A stretch of DNA of 64,000 nt from Acinetobacter pittii ATCC 19004 = CIP 70.29 (GCF_000369045.1 NZ_KB849796.1:257529-321528), one strand, 5' to 3'. Numbered from the stretch's first letter, positions 44,963-54,929 are shown. Numbers and translations: made by a program. Notes: generated from the letters alone by a model not told the origin.

Positions 44963-46075
44963 ATGACGCAATTACAACAACCTATTAAATTTGCTTATTG
45001 GGTACCAAACGTAAGCGGTGGCCTTGTTGTGAGTAACATTGAACAGCGTACAGACTGGAGTTACGACTACAATGTCCGACTTGCACAAGCTGCCGAAAAC
45101 AATGGTTTTGAATATGCGCTCACCCAAATTCGTTTTACGGCTGGGTACGGGGCAGAAAACCAACATGAATCGGTAAGTTTCAGTCATGCATTACTAGCAA
45201 AAACTGAGAAACTTAAAGTCATTGCGGCTATTCTGCCTGGCCCTTGGAAACCGGCACTTGCCGCTAAACAACTTGCAACGATTGATTATTTAACTCAAGG
45301 CCGTATTGCGATAAACGTAGTGAGTGGTTGGTTCAGAGGCGAGTTTGATGCCATTGGTGAAGAGTGGCCTGAGCATGATGAACGTTATGTTCGCTCCGAA
45401 GAATTTATTCGCACGCTAAAAGGAATCTGGACCACCGACAACTATAGTTTCAATGGTAAATACTACCGGTTCCAAAACTACACGCTTAAACCAAAACCTT
45501 TGCAAAAGCCTTATATCGAAGTTTTCCAAGGTGGCAGTTCACGTGCTGCGCGTGACATGGCGTCTCGTGTATCTGACTGGTATTTCACTAACGGTAATAC
45601 GGTAGAAGAAATTCAAAAACAAGTCGAAGATATTCGTACTAAAGCAAAAGCCAATAATCACCATGTCAAAATTGGGGTAAATGCGTTCATTATTGCCAGA
45701 GATACCGAAGAAGAAGCAAAAGCAGTACTTCAAGAAATTATTCATAAAGCCAATACTGAAGCGGTAAATGCATTTGGAGATGCTACACGTGAAGCAGGTG
45801 CTGCTTCACCAGAGCAACAAGGTAACTGGGCAAAATCAAGTTTTGAAGACTTAGTGCAATACAACGATGGCTTTAAAACCAATTTAATTGGTACACCACA
45901 ACAAATTGCTGAGCGTATTGTGGCACTTAAAAATGTAGGGGTTGATTTGATTCTTTCCGGATTTTTACATTTTATTGAAGAGGTGGAATATTTCGGAGAA
46001 AAGGTTCTACCACTCGTTCGCCAGCTAGAACTTCAACAGGAGAAGGAGGTAGAAATCCAAGCTAAATCAGCCTAA
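44963..46075 (+). CDS. sfnG: Dimethylsulfone monooxygenase
   Basis: A 370-residue FMNH2-dependent luciferase-like monooxygenase. It carries FAYWVPNVSGGLVVSNIEQRTDW at the N-terminus and INVVSGWFRGEFDAIGEEWPEHDERYVRSEEF, characteristic of SfnG. It oxidises dimethyl sulfone to methanesulfinate so the sulfur can be assimilated. It is paired with MsuE as reductant. GGGGAGA precedes the ATG. The SfnR activator and the alkanesulfonate ssu genes are not in the window. Confidence 0.9.
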   Translation: MTQLQQPIKFAYWVPNVSGGLVVSNIEQRTDWSYDYNVRLAQAAENNGFEYALTQIRFTAGYGAENQHESVSFSHALLAKTEKLKVIAAILPGPWKPALAAKQLATIDYLTQGRIAINVVSGWFRGEFDAIGEEWPEHDERYVRSEEFIRTLKGIWTTDNYSFNGKYYRFQNYTLKPKPLQKPYIEVFQGGSSRAARDMASRVSDWYFTNGNTVEEIQKQVEDIRTKAKANNHHVKIGVNAFIIARDTEEEAKAVLQEIIHKANTEAVNAFGDATREAGAASPEQQGNWAKSSFEDLVQYNDGFKTNLIGTPQQIAERIVALKNVGVDLILSGFLHFIEEVEYFGEKVLPLVRQLELQQEKEVEIQAKSA

Positions 46076-46137
46076 AAAACCCCAGTTAAAACAGCGCAAG
46101 ATAATAAAAACAATAAATTAAAAATAAAGAATTTATT

Positions 46138-46167
46138 GGCTCCAAGACTCGGCTTGGAGCCTTTATT
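46138..46167 (+). terminator. sfnG terminator
   Basis: GGCTCCAAG (46138-46146) pairs with CTTGGAGCC (46153-46161) around a 6-nt loop. TTTATTTTTT follows. Confidence 0.8.
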
Positions 46168-46169
46168 TT

Positions 46170-46583
46170 TTAGGATTTCTCGACTTCTCGAATCACAGTT
46201 TCAACTGAGTAACGGCACCATTTTGAAAGTTTCTCGATAAATTCATTTAAGGCAGCGGGTTCAAAATGGCTGACAATCATATAGCAAGCATTGCCCATGA
46301 CTTTAAAGCATTCATCGATTTGTTCGTATTGCTTAACCAAATTTTCAATTTCTTCAAATGCGCGTTGTTCATTTAAATGCAAATGAATAAATTGTTTATG
46401 CGAATATTGAACGGCAATGGTGTAGTTTTTGATAACACCTGCATCCATTAACTGAGCAATTCGAGCGCCCACCGCCTGCCCTGTTCGATGGACACGCTGC
46501 CCAATTTCTTTATTTGTCAGACGAGAATCTTGTTTAAGCAATGCAATAATTTTTAGATCGATCGGGTCTAATTCAATATTCAT
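46170..46583 (-). CDS. Lrp/AsnC-family regulator
   Basis: 137 residues. The N-terminal HTH reads DLKIIALLKQDSRLTNKEIGQRVHRTGQAVGARIAQL, followed by a RAM ligand/oligomerisation domain (YEQIDECFKVMGNACYMIV). It is divergent from an isochorismatase-family hydrolase 105 bp away, its likely target. The gap holds CTTGTT-N12-AACAAG (46656-46679), a possible operator. Confidence 0.88.
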   Translation of the reverse strand: MNIELDPIDLKIIALLKQDSRLTNKEIGQRVHRTGQAVGARIAQLMDAGVIKNYTIAVQYSHKQFIHLHLNEQRAFEEIENLVKQYEQIDECFKVMGNACYMIVSHFEPAALNEFIEKLSKWCRYSVETVIREVEKS

Positions 46584-46688
46584 TTTTCATGGCGAAAGAA
46601 AACTAGCGTTAATGCTTTCATAGGACTATAGCCGATTTTTCAAGCAGAGAATAATCTTGTTTTATCTCATATCAACAAGAGTGACCTC

Positions 46689-47231
46689 ATGAAACAAGCT
46701 CTATTAGTTATCGATGTACAAAATGATTATTTTAAAAATGGCAAAATGGAATTGGTTGGGCCAGATCAAGCGCTCGATAAAATAAAGCAGCTTGAAAAAT
46801 ATTTTAACGAGAAAAACTTACCGATTATTTATGTACAACATATTAACCCACCACAAGCGAGTTTCTTTCAAGAAAATACAGATGGGGTTTTACTTCATCC
46901 TGAACTTAGTGCTGATAGTGATTCATTAATCGTGACAAAGCATTATCCAAACAGTTTTTTAGAGACCAATTTAGAAGAACTCTTAAAAGCACATCAAATT
47001 GAGCAACTCGTGATTACAGGCATGATGACGCATATGTGTATTGATTCAGGTACACGTGCAGCCAAAGAACTTGGCTATCAACCCACCTTAATTGCAGATG
47101 CAACCGCAACTCGCGATTTAAGCCATGACGGAAAAACTGTAAAAGCTGAAGACGTACAAACTGCTTTTTTAACTGCGCTAAGTACGTTTGCAAATGTACA
47201 AAATACTGCTGACTTTTTAGCAAGCTCTTAG
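46689..47231 (+). CDS. Isochorismatase-family cysteine hydrolase
   Basis: 180 residues with a complete triad. The Asp is in ALLVIDVQNDYF, the Lys in IVTKHYPNSF and the Cys in ITGMMTHMCIDSGTRAAKELGY, preceded by a cis-peptide GMM stretch. This is the YecD/YrdC-like group that includes nicotinamidase-type amidases. The exact substrate is unknown. It is divergent from the Lrp-type gene. Confidence 0.88.
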   Translation: MKQALLVIDVQNDYFKNGKMELVGPDQALDKIKQLEKYFNEKNLPIIYVQHINPPQASFFQENTDGVLLHPELSADSDSLIVTKHYPNSFLETNLEELLKAHQIEQLVITGMMTHMCIDSGTRAAKELGYQPTLIADATATRDLSHDGKTVKAEDVQTAFLTALSTFANVQNTADFLASS

Positions 47232-47242
47232 TAGAAAGCAAT

Positions 47243-47268
47243 AAAAAAGCCCCAGATGGGGCTTTTTT
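47243..47268. terminator. Bidirectional terminator between the hydrolase gene and acs
   Basis: AAAAAAGCCCC (47243-47253) pairs with GGGGCTTTTTT (47258-47268) around AGAT. Confidence 0.85.
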
Positions 47269-47272
47269 AAAA

Positions 47273-49222
47273 TTAGTTCTGCTTATCAGGATAAACCGTT
47301 GTAATTAACTGATCTACCACTGCAGGTTCAGCCAAGGTTGAAGTATCACCTAAACTATCTAACTCATTCGCTGCAATTTTTCTTAAAATACGGCGCATGA
47401 TTTTACCGGAACGGGTTTTCGGTAATGATGGAGCCCAATGCAGCGCATCTGGCGAAGCTACTGGCCCTAGTACTTTACGTACCCAGTTGATTAACTCTTT
47501 ACGCAGTTCTTCCGACTCTGGAACGCCCGCTTGCAAGGTCACGAAAGTACAAATACCCTGCCCTTTAATATCATGCGGCATGCCCACTACAGCAGCTTCT
47601 GCTACTGACTCATGCGAAACAAGAGCACTTTCAATTTCAGCTGTGCCCAGACGATGACCTGAAACGTTTAAGACATCGTCAACACGACCTGTGATCCAGT
47701 AATAGCCATCTTCATCACGACGAGCACCGTCACCCGTGAAATAAGTATTTTTGAAAGTCGAGAAATAAGCTTCAATAAAACGGTCCGGATCACCCCAAAT
47801 AGTACGCATCTGGCCCGGCCATGAATCTTTAATCACAAGGTTACCCTCAACCGCACCTTCAAGTTCATTACCTTCACCGTCTACAATGGCAGGTTGGACC
47901 CCAAATAACGGACGTGTTGCCGAACCTGGTTTTAAAGCTGTTGCACCCGGCAATGGAGCAATCAAAATACCGCCTGTTTCAGTTTGCCACCATGTATCAA
48001 CAATCGGGCAGCGACCTTCACCAACAACATTGTAGTACCAATTCCAAGCCTCAGGGTTAATAGGTTCACCGACCGAACCGAGTAAACGCAAGCTGCTACG
48101 GTTACTTTCGCGTACAAACGAATCACCCTCTCGCATCATGGCGCGAATCGCAGTTGGTGCTGTATATAAAATAGAAACTTTATGTTTATCGACCACATGA
48201 CCAAGACGAGCCCATGTTGGGTATTGAGGCACACCTTCAAACATTAAAGTCGTCGTACCATTTGCCAGCGGCCCATAAATCAAATAACTATGCCCTGTAA
48301 TCCAACCGATATCGGCTGTACACCAGTACACATCATCTTGTTTTAAATCAAATACCTCTTTAAAGGTACTGGTTACATAAACTAAGTAACCGCCTGTCGT
48401 ATGCAACACACCTTTCGGTTTACCTGTCGAGCCCGATGTATAAAGAATAAATAAAGGGTCTTCTGCCTTCATCGGCTCTGGAGGACAGTTTGCATCAACC
48501 TCCATAATAATGAGGTGATACCACAAATCACGACCAGGCTTCATTTCAATCGGGTTTGCATTACGGTAAACCACAATCACATTTTCAACACACTCGGTAC
48601 CCGGCAATGCTAAAGCCAAATCAACATTTTCTTTGAGCGGTAATAGTTTTCCGGCACGTAGACTTGAGTCTGCGGTAATCACCAGTTTAGCTTGGCTGTC
48701 TTCAATACGACTTGCTAAAGAATCTGGCGAGAACCCACCAAATACCACACAGTGAACAGCACCAATACGGGCACAAGCTAACATGGCAATTGCAGCTTCT
48801 GTCACCATTGGCATATACAGTACAACGCGGTCACCTTTACCAATGCCATATTTCTTTAAAACGTTGGCAAAACGGCAGACTTCATCGTGTAATTCTTTAT
48901 AAGAAACGATTTTATGACGAGAAGGATGGTCCCCTTCCCAAATAATTGCAGGTTTATGTGGATGTTCTTTAAGATGCCTGTCTAGGCAGTTTGCTGACAC
49001 GTTCAACTCACCATCAGCAAACCATTCAATTTTGAAATTGTCTTTGTCAAAACTGGTATTTTTAACTTGGGTAAATGGCTTTATCCAATCGACAATTTTA
49101 GCTTGCTCTGCCCAGAATTCATCTGGGTTCTCGATAGAGTGTTGATAACGTTTAAAGTAGTCTGCTTCAACAGTACGAGCTGTTTTTTTAAATTCCTCTG
49201 GTACTGGATAGATCTCATTCAT
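47273..49222 (-). CDS. acs: Acetyl-CoA synthetase
   Basis: 649 residues of the ANL superfamily. The phosphate loop is [20 protein letters not shown], with the adenylation motif [11 protein letters not shown] and the hinge/CoA region [21 protein letters not shown]. The acetylatable Lys is in [16 protein letters not shown]. It activates acetate to acetyl-CoA via acetyl-AMP. The start is ATG 49222 with AAGGA at 8-9 bp. A CrbR-like site lies about 110-125 bp upstream. Confidence 0.96.
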   Translation of the reverse strand: MNEIYPVPEEFKKTARTVEADYFKRYQHSIENPDEFWAEQAKIVDWIKPFTQVKNTSFDKDNFKIEWFADGELNVSANCLDRHLKEHPHKPAIIWEGDHPSRHKIVSYKELHDEVCRFANVLKKYGIGKGDRVVLYMPMVTEAAIAMLACARIGAVHCVVFGGFSPDSLASRIEDSQAKLVITADSSLRAGKLLPLKENVDLALALPGTECVENVIVVYRNANPIEMKPGRDLWYHLIIMEVDANCPPEPMKAEDPLFILYTSGSTGKPKGVLHTTGGYLVYVTSTFKEVFDLKQDDVYWCTADIGWITGHSYLIYGPLANGTTTLMFEGVPQYPTWARLGHVVDKHKVSILYTAPTAIRAMMREGDSFVRESNRSSLRLLGSVGEPINPEAWNWYYNVVGEGRCPIVDTWWQTETGGILIAPLPGATALKPGSATRPLFGVQPAIVDGEGNELEGAVEGNLVIKDSWPGQMRTIWGDPDRFIEAYFSTFKNTYFTGDGARRDEDGYYWITGRVDDVLNVSGHRLGTAEIESALVSHESVAEAAVVGMPHDIKGQGICTFVTLQAGVPESEELRKELINWVRKVLGPVASPDALHWAPSLPKTRSGKIMRRILRKIAANELDSLGDTSTLAEPAVVDQLITTVYPDKQN

Positions 49223-49330
49223 ACGCAACTTCCTTGATCTTGTGCATCCCATCTCGAGACTGTGGCTATTATTTTACTGGATCTTATTTGTATGCCTTTG
49301 CAGTATGATGACTCTTTCAAAGCCTAGACA

Positions 49331-49348
49331 ATGCGACTTTGGTCATAT
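49331..49348. promoter_or_regulatory. Probable CrbR operator at acs
   Basis: ATGCGACTTTGGTCATAT is 15/18 identical to the palindrome at 42202. On the minus strand its end touches a -35-like TTGTCT, and CATACT (49307-49302) lies 23 bp beyond. This geometry suits an activator contacting RNA polymerase. Confidence 0.65.
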
Positions 49349-49516
49349 ATCAACCACCTACTCAAGCATACGAAATTATGAACATTTTTATAAAATTAAG
49401 TTGATTTAAAACATTTGTCTATAGCTTTTACTTTTATAATTTTTTCAATATTTGATGGTTTTGATCATCAACAAAGATTATTTTGTCTCTCATATGCAAC
49501 CTAGGAATAAAATAAT

Positions 49517-50092
49517 ATGTTTGCCCAAACAACTTCCTCACGCCCACCACAGCTGCCTTTAAAAGATAGCCCTTTTTCAATTCATGGGCGCTTTAACCGT
49601 ATGAGTTATTTAGGTGGATATGGACTGATTTATTTAGTCACAATCGTGGGTTATTTTATTCTGGCCTCCTTTCTTGGAAGTTTTCAGCTTTCAAGTAATT
49701 TATTTAATTTTGAGTTTTATAGCTCTCTTTCTGGCCTCAGTGCTTTGGTGGTATGGGCTTTTTGGCTATTCCTGATTTACTTAAATATTGTTCTCGTCGT
49801 GCGACGTTTGCATGATCTAAATAAAAGTGGTTGGATGGGATTGCTGTTATTCATTCCAGTTGTTCAATTCTTTTTTATGATTTATTTACTGCTTGCCTCA
49901 GGTACAGCAGGTCCAAATCAATATGGTCCAGCTCGACCATCAACGTTCATAGAAAAACTCATGGCTTGGTTTATTTTATTGGCTATTTTAATTAGCCTTA
50001 TTTCTACCGCAGGCTTTTTTTACTACTTCTCTGGTACCGATACTATAGAAACTCCGTCACAAATCTTACAAAAAGGAACGGAATACTTTTAA
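49517..50092 (+). CDS. DUF805 membrane protein
   Basis: 191 residues. The N-terminal FSIHGRFNRMSYLGGYGLIY and the later VVRRLHDLNKSGWMGLLLFIP are the two DUF805 signatures. Four hydrophobic segments are present. Function unknown (YhaH/YiiF-like). It is monocistronic, in the 294-bp divergent region from acs, and followed by a 12-bp inverted repeat. Confidence 0.85.
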   Translation: MFAQTTSSRPPQLPLKDSPFSIHGRFNRMSYLGGYGLIYLVTIVGYFILASFLGSFQLSSNLFNFEFYSSLSGLSALVVWAFWLFLIYLNIVLVVRRLHDLNKSGWMGLLLFIPVVQFFFMIYLLLASGTAGPNQYGPARPSTFIEKLMAWFILLAILISLISTAGFFYYFSGTDTIETPSQILQKGTEYF

Positions 50093-50122
50093 TTAAAAAA
50101 CACTTTATTATTTAGATGAACT

Positions 50123-50160
50123 CATTATAGTAGGCGCACATTTTATCTCCTACTATAATG
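50123..50160. repeat. 12-bp perfect inverted repeat between DUF805 and mscS genes
   Basis: CATTATAGTAGG (50123-50134) and CCTACTATAATG (50149-50160) pair perfectly around a 14-nt loop. No U tract follows on either strand, so it is not an obvious intrinsic terminator. Confidence 0.6.
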
Positions 50161-50205
50161 AAGGCCGATCATCGCTTTCATAATTTTTTTAAATAGAGAC
50201 TTGTT

Positions 50206-51186
50206 GTGGCTGATGAACAAAAATCCTTAACGGATGTTGCAAAAAATACAGGCGAACTTTTGCAAGAAGCAGGTACTAAAACCACTCAAACGGTTTTAGC
50301 CCATACCGAAAAGTATCATGATGCCTATACCACTATTGATAAAATCGTGGATAGCTTCTGGGAACGTGTGCCTTATATTTGTATTGCGATTATCGTTTTT
50401 ATTATTTTTTGGCTACTCACCAAATTATTTAAGTTCTTTGTTCGTAAAACCTTAGAAAATCGTTCTTATACGCGCCAAAACCTAGTGTTGGTTCTAAACC
50501 GTGTAGGAAGTACGACAATTTTATTTTTTGGATTCTTAATTGCACTTGTCATCATGATCCCAGGTTTTACCCCAGGACAACTTATGAGCGCGTTAGGAAT
50601 CGGTTCGGTCGCAATTGGTTTCGCATTTAAAGATATTTTCCAAAACTTGCTTTCAGGTATTTTGATTTTATTGAGCGAACCGTTCCGTATTGGCGACTCA
50701 ATTGTGGTGAATTCGCTTGAAGGAACTGTTGAAGATATCCAAATTCGTGCAACATTCTTACGTTCACCAGATGGCCGTCGTATTGTTATTCCAAATGCCA
50801 CAGTTTATACGAGCGCTTTAACTGTAAATACGGCTTATCAGCAGCGACGTTGTGAGTTTGTAGTCGGCATTGGATATGACGACGATGAACAAAAAGCTAA
50901 ACAGATTATTTTAGATATTCTTAATAATGACCGAAATGTACTCAGTCAACCAGCTTTCTCGGTTAACGTTACAGCTTTAGCAGATTTCTCGGTTAACCTG
51001 ACTGTACGTTGGTGGGTTGATACTACTGAAACTGATATGTCCTCATCTACAAGTACAATTCAAGCTCAAGTAAAACAAGCTTTCAATGAGAACGGTATTA
51101 ATATTCCTTACCCAATTCAGGAATTAAAAATGGCTTCAAATCAGCCACTTTTAAACCCAGAAACATCAACTAAAGAGACGACCTAA
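50206..51186 (+). CDS. Small-conductance mechanosensitive channel (MscS family)
   Basis: 326 residues with three membrane helices. The pore helix and following region read ALGIGSVAIGFAFKDIFQNLLSGILILLSEPFRIGD, the MscS hallmark, followed by the beta domain. An N-terminal stretch of about 45 polar residues (LTDVAKNTGELLQEAG) precedes TM1 and is longer than in E. coli MscS. It relieves hypo-osmotic pressure. GTG start with a weak GAGA upstream. Its 3' end overlaps the convergent rsmE by 21 bp. Confidence 0.9.
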   Translation: MADEQKSLTDVAKNTGELLQEAGTKTTQTVLAHTEKYHDAYTTIDKIVDSFWERVPYICIAIIVFIIFWLLTKLFKFFVRKTLENRSYTRQNLVLVLNRVGSTTILFFGFLIALVIMIPGFTPGQLMSALGIGSVAIGFAFKDIFQNLLSGILILLSEPFRIGDSIVVNSLEGTVEDIQIRATFLRSPDGRRIVIPNATVYTSALTVNTAYQQRRCEFVVGIGYDDDEQKAKQIILDILNNDRNVLSQPAFSVNVTALADFSVNLTVRWWVDTTETDMSSSTSTIQAQVKQAFNENGINIPYPIQELKMASNQPLLNPETSTKETT

Positions 51187-51873
51187 AATATAAGAAATAG
51201 ACGTTTCAGTTCTTAAAATACGGTTGCCTAAGCTCACAGCTTGGCAGCCGTTTTTTGTGAGCAAATCAACTTCATAGGGAATAAAGCCGCCTTCGGGTCC
51301 AACGACTACACTGCACGCATGCGGAATATTAACTGGCATGCTCTGCTCGGCATACGGATGAGCCACATAGGCGGGACTTTCCTTTGAAATTAAGTTTGGT
51401 AAAACATCTTCAACAAAAGGTTTAAAGCGTTTATATAATTGAATTTCAGGAACAATGGTGTCGCCTGCTTGCTCAAGCCCTAAAGTCACATAGTTATCAA
51501 GTTGTTGCAAAAATGGAGTTTGCCAATAGCTTTTATCTACACGAGAACTATGAATCAAACTAATTCTTTCAACACCTAGAGTCACACTATCCATAATTAA
51601 ACGGCGTAAAACTTTGGGCCTTGGTAACGCTACGATTAAATGTACTGGAAGTTTTGCAGGTACAACTTCTTCAGTGATAGGCCGTATACAAACTTCTTGC
51701 TCATTCATCGAAACAATTTCAGTGGTATAGCGTGCACCATTACGAACACCAACTTTTAGATTTTGGCCCACCGTAATATCAAGATGTTCACGTAAATGCT
51801 GCAATTGGCGTTTTGAACGGATTAACCATAAATCTGACTGAACATCGTCAGGTTCTAGTAAAACGATATTCAT
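51166..51873 (-). CDS. rsmE: 16S rRNA m3U1498 methyltransferase
   Basis: A 235-residue SPOUT-class enzyme. The knotted SAM site VVVGPEGGFIPYEVDLL is followed by LGNRILRTETS at the C-terminus, both diagnostic of RsmE. It methylates U1498 in helix 44 of 16S rRNA. It is coupled to waaA by a 4-bp overlap. Confidence 0.93.
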   Translation of the reverse strand: MNIVLLEPDDVQSDLWLIRSKRQLQHLREHLDITVGQNLKVGVRNGARYTTEIVSMNEQEVCIRPITEEVVPAKLPVHLIVALPRPKVLRRLIMDSVTLGVERISLIHSSRVDKSYWQTPFLQQLDNYVTLGLEQAGDTIVPEIQLYKRFKPFVEDVLPNLISKESPAYVAHPYAEQSMPVNIPHACSVVVGPEGGFIPYEVDLLTKNGCQAVSLGNRILRTETSISYILGRLFS

Positions 51874-53162
51874 GGTTTTTCGGCCAAATACCGGTTAATT
51901 ACACCAATATGCTTTTGTAATGAACCTTGGTTACGTTGTAAGACTTTATGCGCCTGCTCTACCACCTGCTTTGCTTCTTCAGGCTCGGCTAAACATGCCA
52001 TCCAGATTGCTACAACTTGCTCAGCGTCTTGAGCAATGAGCACCCCATTTTCATCAATAAATTCATCAACAATGGTTTGGAAATTAAAGTAACGAGGTCC
52101 AATTACGGTCGGTACATTTAAAACCATAGGCTCCAAAATATTATGCCCACCGCCCGGTTCATTAAGTGATCCACCCACAAAACACACCTGACTTAGGGCG
52201 TACCATAACCAAAGCTCCCCCATACTATCGGCTAGATAAACCTGTGTACTCGTATGAATACTTTGGTTCAAGCTTCTACGATGAGTAATTAAATCTAGGT
52301 TTTGGCAAATTTCAAATACTTCATCAAAACGTTCAGGATGTCGAGGCACGACAATACAAACTAAATCTGGATCTGATTTTAGATAAGGTGCAAGTGCCTG
52401 CAAAATTTGTTGTTCTTCTGGCGCATGCGTACTGGCAATTGATAGGACTTTACGCTGTCCCAAATACCATTGTTGTTGTAATTGCTCAGCCTGATTTATA
52501 AAAGTCTCTGGCGCATGGATATCAAACTTAATATTTCCAACTACCTGACTTTTTTGTTGATCTAAACCAAGTTCTACATAACGTTGTCGAGTCGCATTAT
52601 CTTGTGCCAGCACCCAGTCAATTTGTTTCAGCATTCCAGCAGTTAGCCCTGAAACGCGGCTATAACCTTTTGCTGATTTTTCTGATAATCGCGCATTTAA
52701 TAATAAACAAGGAACCTGTTCTAGCTTGGCTTGATCAATTAAATTTGGCCAAAGCTCAGTCTCAACCAATGCTAAAAGCTTTGGCTGATATAACTCAAAA
52801 AATTGTTTTAAAAGATGCTTTTGATCAACAGGCAAATAAACTGCTTGAAATAGATCTAAATAAGGTGCTTTTAAAAATAATGATTTGGCACGCGCCTGCC
52901 CCGTCTTTGTTGTATTAGTAACTAATACAGGTTGACCGAGTTTAAGATAATGCTCGATTAAAGGCTGCGCAGCATTGGTTTCTCCAACCGAAACAGCGTG
53001 GAACCAAATTGCTCTTACATTTTTCGGAGACTCAAACGGCCCAAATCTTTCAAGACATTCCTGATTATATAATTCCTGGCTTTCTGCACGTCTTTTTATC
53101 CGCCATTGGTAAAAAGGTTTTAATAAATGGAGTGCGGTGTTGTACCAAAAAGGGGTCGCCAA
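51870..53162 (-). CDS. waaA: Kdo transferase
   Basis: 430 residues of the GT30 family. The N-terminal anchor is followed by IWFHAVSVGETNAAQPLI, with TNTTKTGQARAKSLF, the catalytic Glu in LLALVETELWPNLI, and donor-side GGSLNEPGGGHNILEP. It adds Kdo to lipid IVA in lipooligosaccharide assembly at the inner membrane. The downstream rsmE overlaps by 4 bp. Confidence 0.94.
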   Translation of the reverse strand: MATPFWYNTALHLLKPFYQWRIKRRAESQELYNQECLERFGPFESPKNVRAIWFHAVSVGETNAAQPLIEHYLKLGQPVLVTNTTKTGQARAKSLFLKAPYLDLFQAVYLPVDQKHLLKQFFELYQPKLLALVETELWPNLIDQAKLEQVPCLLLNARLSEKSAKGYSRVSGLTAGMLKQIDWVLAQDNATRQRYVELGLDQQKSQVVGNIKFDIHAPETFINQAEQLQQQWYLGQRKVLSIASTHAPEEQQILQALAPYLKSDPDLVCIVVPRHPERFDEVFEICQNLDLITHRRSLNQSIHTSTQVYLADSMGELWLWYALSQVCFVGGSLNEPGGGHNILEPMVLNVPTVIGPRYFNFQTIVDEFIDENGVLIAQDAEQVVAIWMACLAEPEEAKQVVEQAHKVLQRNQGSLQKHIGVINRYLAEKP

Positions 53163-53318
53163 GCGGTTTGCCTCAAATAGTCAAAGTTTAAAACTGGGGA
53201 AAATATAACATAGATAGAAAAAATGGCAGAGTTTCGATACCTAAACTCTACCATTACAAGAAAAGCGATTTACTGAGCCCATAAATTAAAGAGGTCAGTA
53301 AATCATCTGTTCAAAAAA

Positions 53319-54377
53319 TTACGAAGCTTCTAGTGCTGGATAGTCTGTATAACCTTCAGCACCTTTAGCATATAAAGTTGTTGGTTGAAGTTCATTTAAT
53401 GGCAAGTCTTTTTCTAAACGCTGTAAAAGATCTGGGTTAGCAATATATGCTTTACCAAAAGATACAGCATCTGCCTGACCTTCACGCAAGATACGTTTTG
53501 CTGATTCTGGTGTTAGATTCTCATTGGCAATCCATACACCATTAAATTTTTCGCGAAGTTTAGGACTAATACTATCAGCAGCTTCATATTCACGAGAGAA
53601 AATGAAAGCAACATTACGTTGGTTAAGTTGTTCCACTACATAACCAAAAGTTGCTAATGGGTTTTCATCACCCATATCGTGTGAATCACCACGCGGTGCA
53701 ATATGAACACCTACTCGCCCAGCGCCCCACACTTCAATAAATGCATCAACGACTTCTAATAATAAACGTGCACGGTTCTCAACAGGACCACCGTATTCAT
53801 CATCACGTTGGTTGGTATTACTTTGAAGGAACTGGTCAATTAAATAACCATTTGCTGCGTGTAATTCAACACCATCAAAACCTGCTGCTTTAGCCAGTTC
53901 TGCTGAATGTTTGTACTGAGCAATAACTTCTTGAATCTCTTCAATTGAAAGTGCACGCGGTGTTACATACGGACGTTTAGGACGTAATAAACTCACTTCA
54001 CCCGCAGGTTGAATTGCACTTGGTGCAACAGGAATCTCACCATCTAAAAGTTCAGGATGCGAAATACGGCCTACATGCCAAAGTTGAGCTACAATTTTTG
54101 AACCTTGAGCATGAACTGCCTCAATAATTTTATTCCAAGCTTGTGCCTGCTCTTGTGACCATAATCCTGGGGTATCTGCGTAACCCACAGTTTTTGAACC
54201 AATTACTGTTGCTTCGGTCAAAATTAGACCAGCATTTGCACGTTGTTGATAGTATTCAACCATTAAATCATTAGGCACTCGGCTTTCACCACTACGCGCA
54301 CGCGTTAATGGAGCCATTACCAATCGATTTTTGATTTCAAAATCACCAACCGTTAAAGGAGTATTGAGTTCAGCCAT
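53319..54377 (-). CDS. nemA: Old Yellow Enzyme family alkene reductase
   Basis: A 352-residue TIM-barrel flavoenzyme. It carries LVMAPLTRARS, the FMN-contacting WHVGR and GVELHAANGYLIDQFLQSNTNQRDDEYGG, the OYE signature with the His-Ala-Asn substrate pair. It reduces activated alkenes, N-ethylmaleimide or nitrate esters with NADPH. The ArsR regulator gene lies 28 bp upstream on the same strand, analogous to nemRA, so electrophile-inducible expression is likely. Confidence 0.88.
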   Translation of the reverse strand: MAELNTPLTVGDFEIKNRLVMAPLTRARSGESRVPNDLMVEYYQQRANAGLILTEATVIGSKTVGYADTPGLWSQEQAQAWNKIIEAVHAQGSKIVAQLWHVGRISHPELLDGEIPVAPSAIQPAGEVSLLRPKRPYVTPRALSIEEIQEVIAQYKHSAELAKAAGFDGVELHAANGYLIDQFLQSNTNQRDDEYGGPVENRARLLLEVVDAFIEVWGAGRVGVHIAPRGDSHDMGDENPLATFGYVVEQLNQRNVAFIFSREYEAADSISPKLREKFNGVWIANENLTPESAKRILREGQADAVSFGKAYIANPDLLQRLEKDLPLNELQPTTLYAKGAEGYTDYPALEAS

Positions 54378-54405
54378 AATCGCCTCGACTTACACTTTTA
54401 ATAAT

Positions 54406-54708
54406 TTAAAGTGTTTGTTTTAAATGTTCGATATATTGCTGAATCAAAGCTTCGTTACGTGAAAAATAAGACCATTGACCATATTTTTGGACCTGAATAA
54501 GCCCCGCCTGTTGTAACACAGACAAATGATTGGACATTGTAGACTGAGCTACTTTACCCAAACGTTCAATATGACCTGCACAAACACCCTTCTCAAAACT
54601 ACCACCACATTCTTCCACCGGTAAATAATGTGCAGGTTCTTTTAACCATTGCAAAATTTGCCGACGTAGAGGGTTGGAAAGGGCTTTGCTAATTGCATCA
54701 ATATCCAT
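54406..54708 (-). CDS. ArsR-family regulator
   Basis: 100 residues. The winged helix is NPLRRQILQWLKEP with recognition helix VAQSTMSNHLSVLQQAGLI. Two cysteines, C34 and C43 (EECGGSFEKGVCAGH), lie in an insertion before the recognition helix. They are not the ELCVCDL metal site of ArsR, so a thiol switch sensing electrophiles or oxidants is plausible. It is the first gene of an operon with the OYE reductase, and repeats upstream are likely operators. Confidence 0.87.
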   Translation of the reverse strand: MDIDAISKALSNPLRRQILQWLKEPAHYLPVEECGGSFEKGVCAGHIERLGKVAQSTMSNHLSVLQQAGLIQVQKYGQWSYFSRNEALIQQYIEHLKQTL

Positions 54709-54730
54709 AGGCTCAACACGTCTTTTAAAC

Positions 54731-54829
54731 GAACAAAGCTTTGTTCAGCATTTCGAAAACATAATATCGCATTTTTTCGATATTAATATCTATTTTTTTC
54801 GATACTCATATCGCATTTTTTCGATTAAC
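54731..54829. promoter_or_regulatory. arsR-nemA control region: 16-bp palindrome and three 22-bp tandem repeats
   Basis: GAACAAAGCTTTGTTC (54731-54746) is a perfect palindrome. ATATCGCATTTTTTCGAT (54764-54781), ATATCTATTTTTTTCGAT (54786-54803) and ATATCGCATTTTTTCGAT (54808-54825) recur every 22 bp, two helical turns. Copies 1 and 3 are identical, and each has ATATCG/CGAT inverted ends. They fit cooperative ArsR binding. Confidence 0.6.
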
Positions 54830-54929
54830 ATTCGAAGTCTGAACTGCTTTGCCGTTTTAATCGCTAAAAATCCAAGAGTTCTAAATATTCATAGATGAAC
54901 TGTATTTAAACTAAAAGTTCAGCAGACTC

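Noticed and set aside
46656..46679. CTTGTT-N12-AACAAG as Lrp operator
   Set aside because: Kept only as a remark under the Lrp gene; the arms are short and AT-rich enough to arise by chance.
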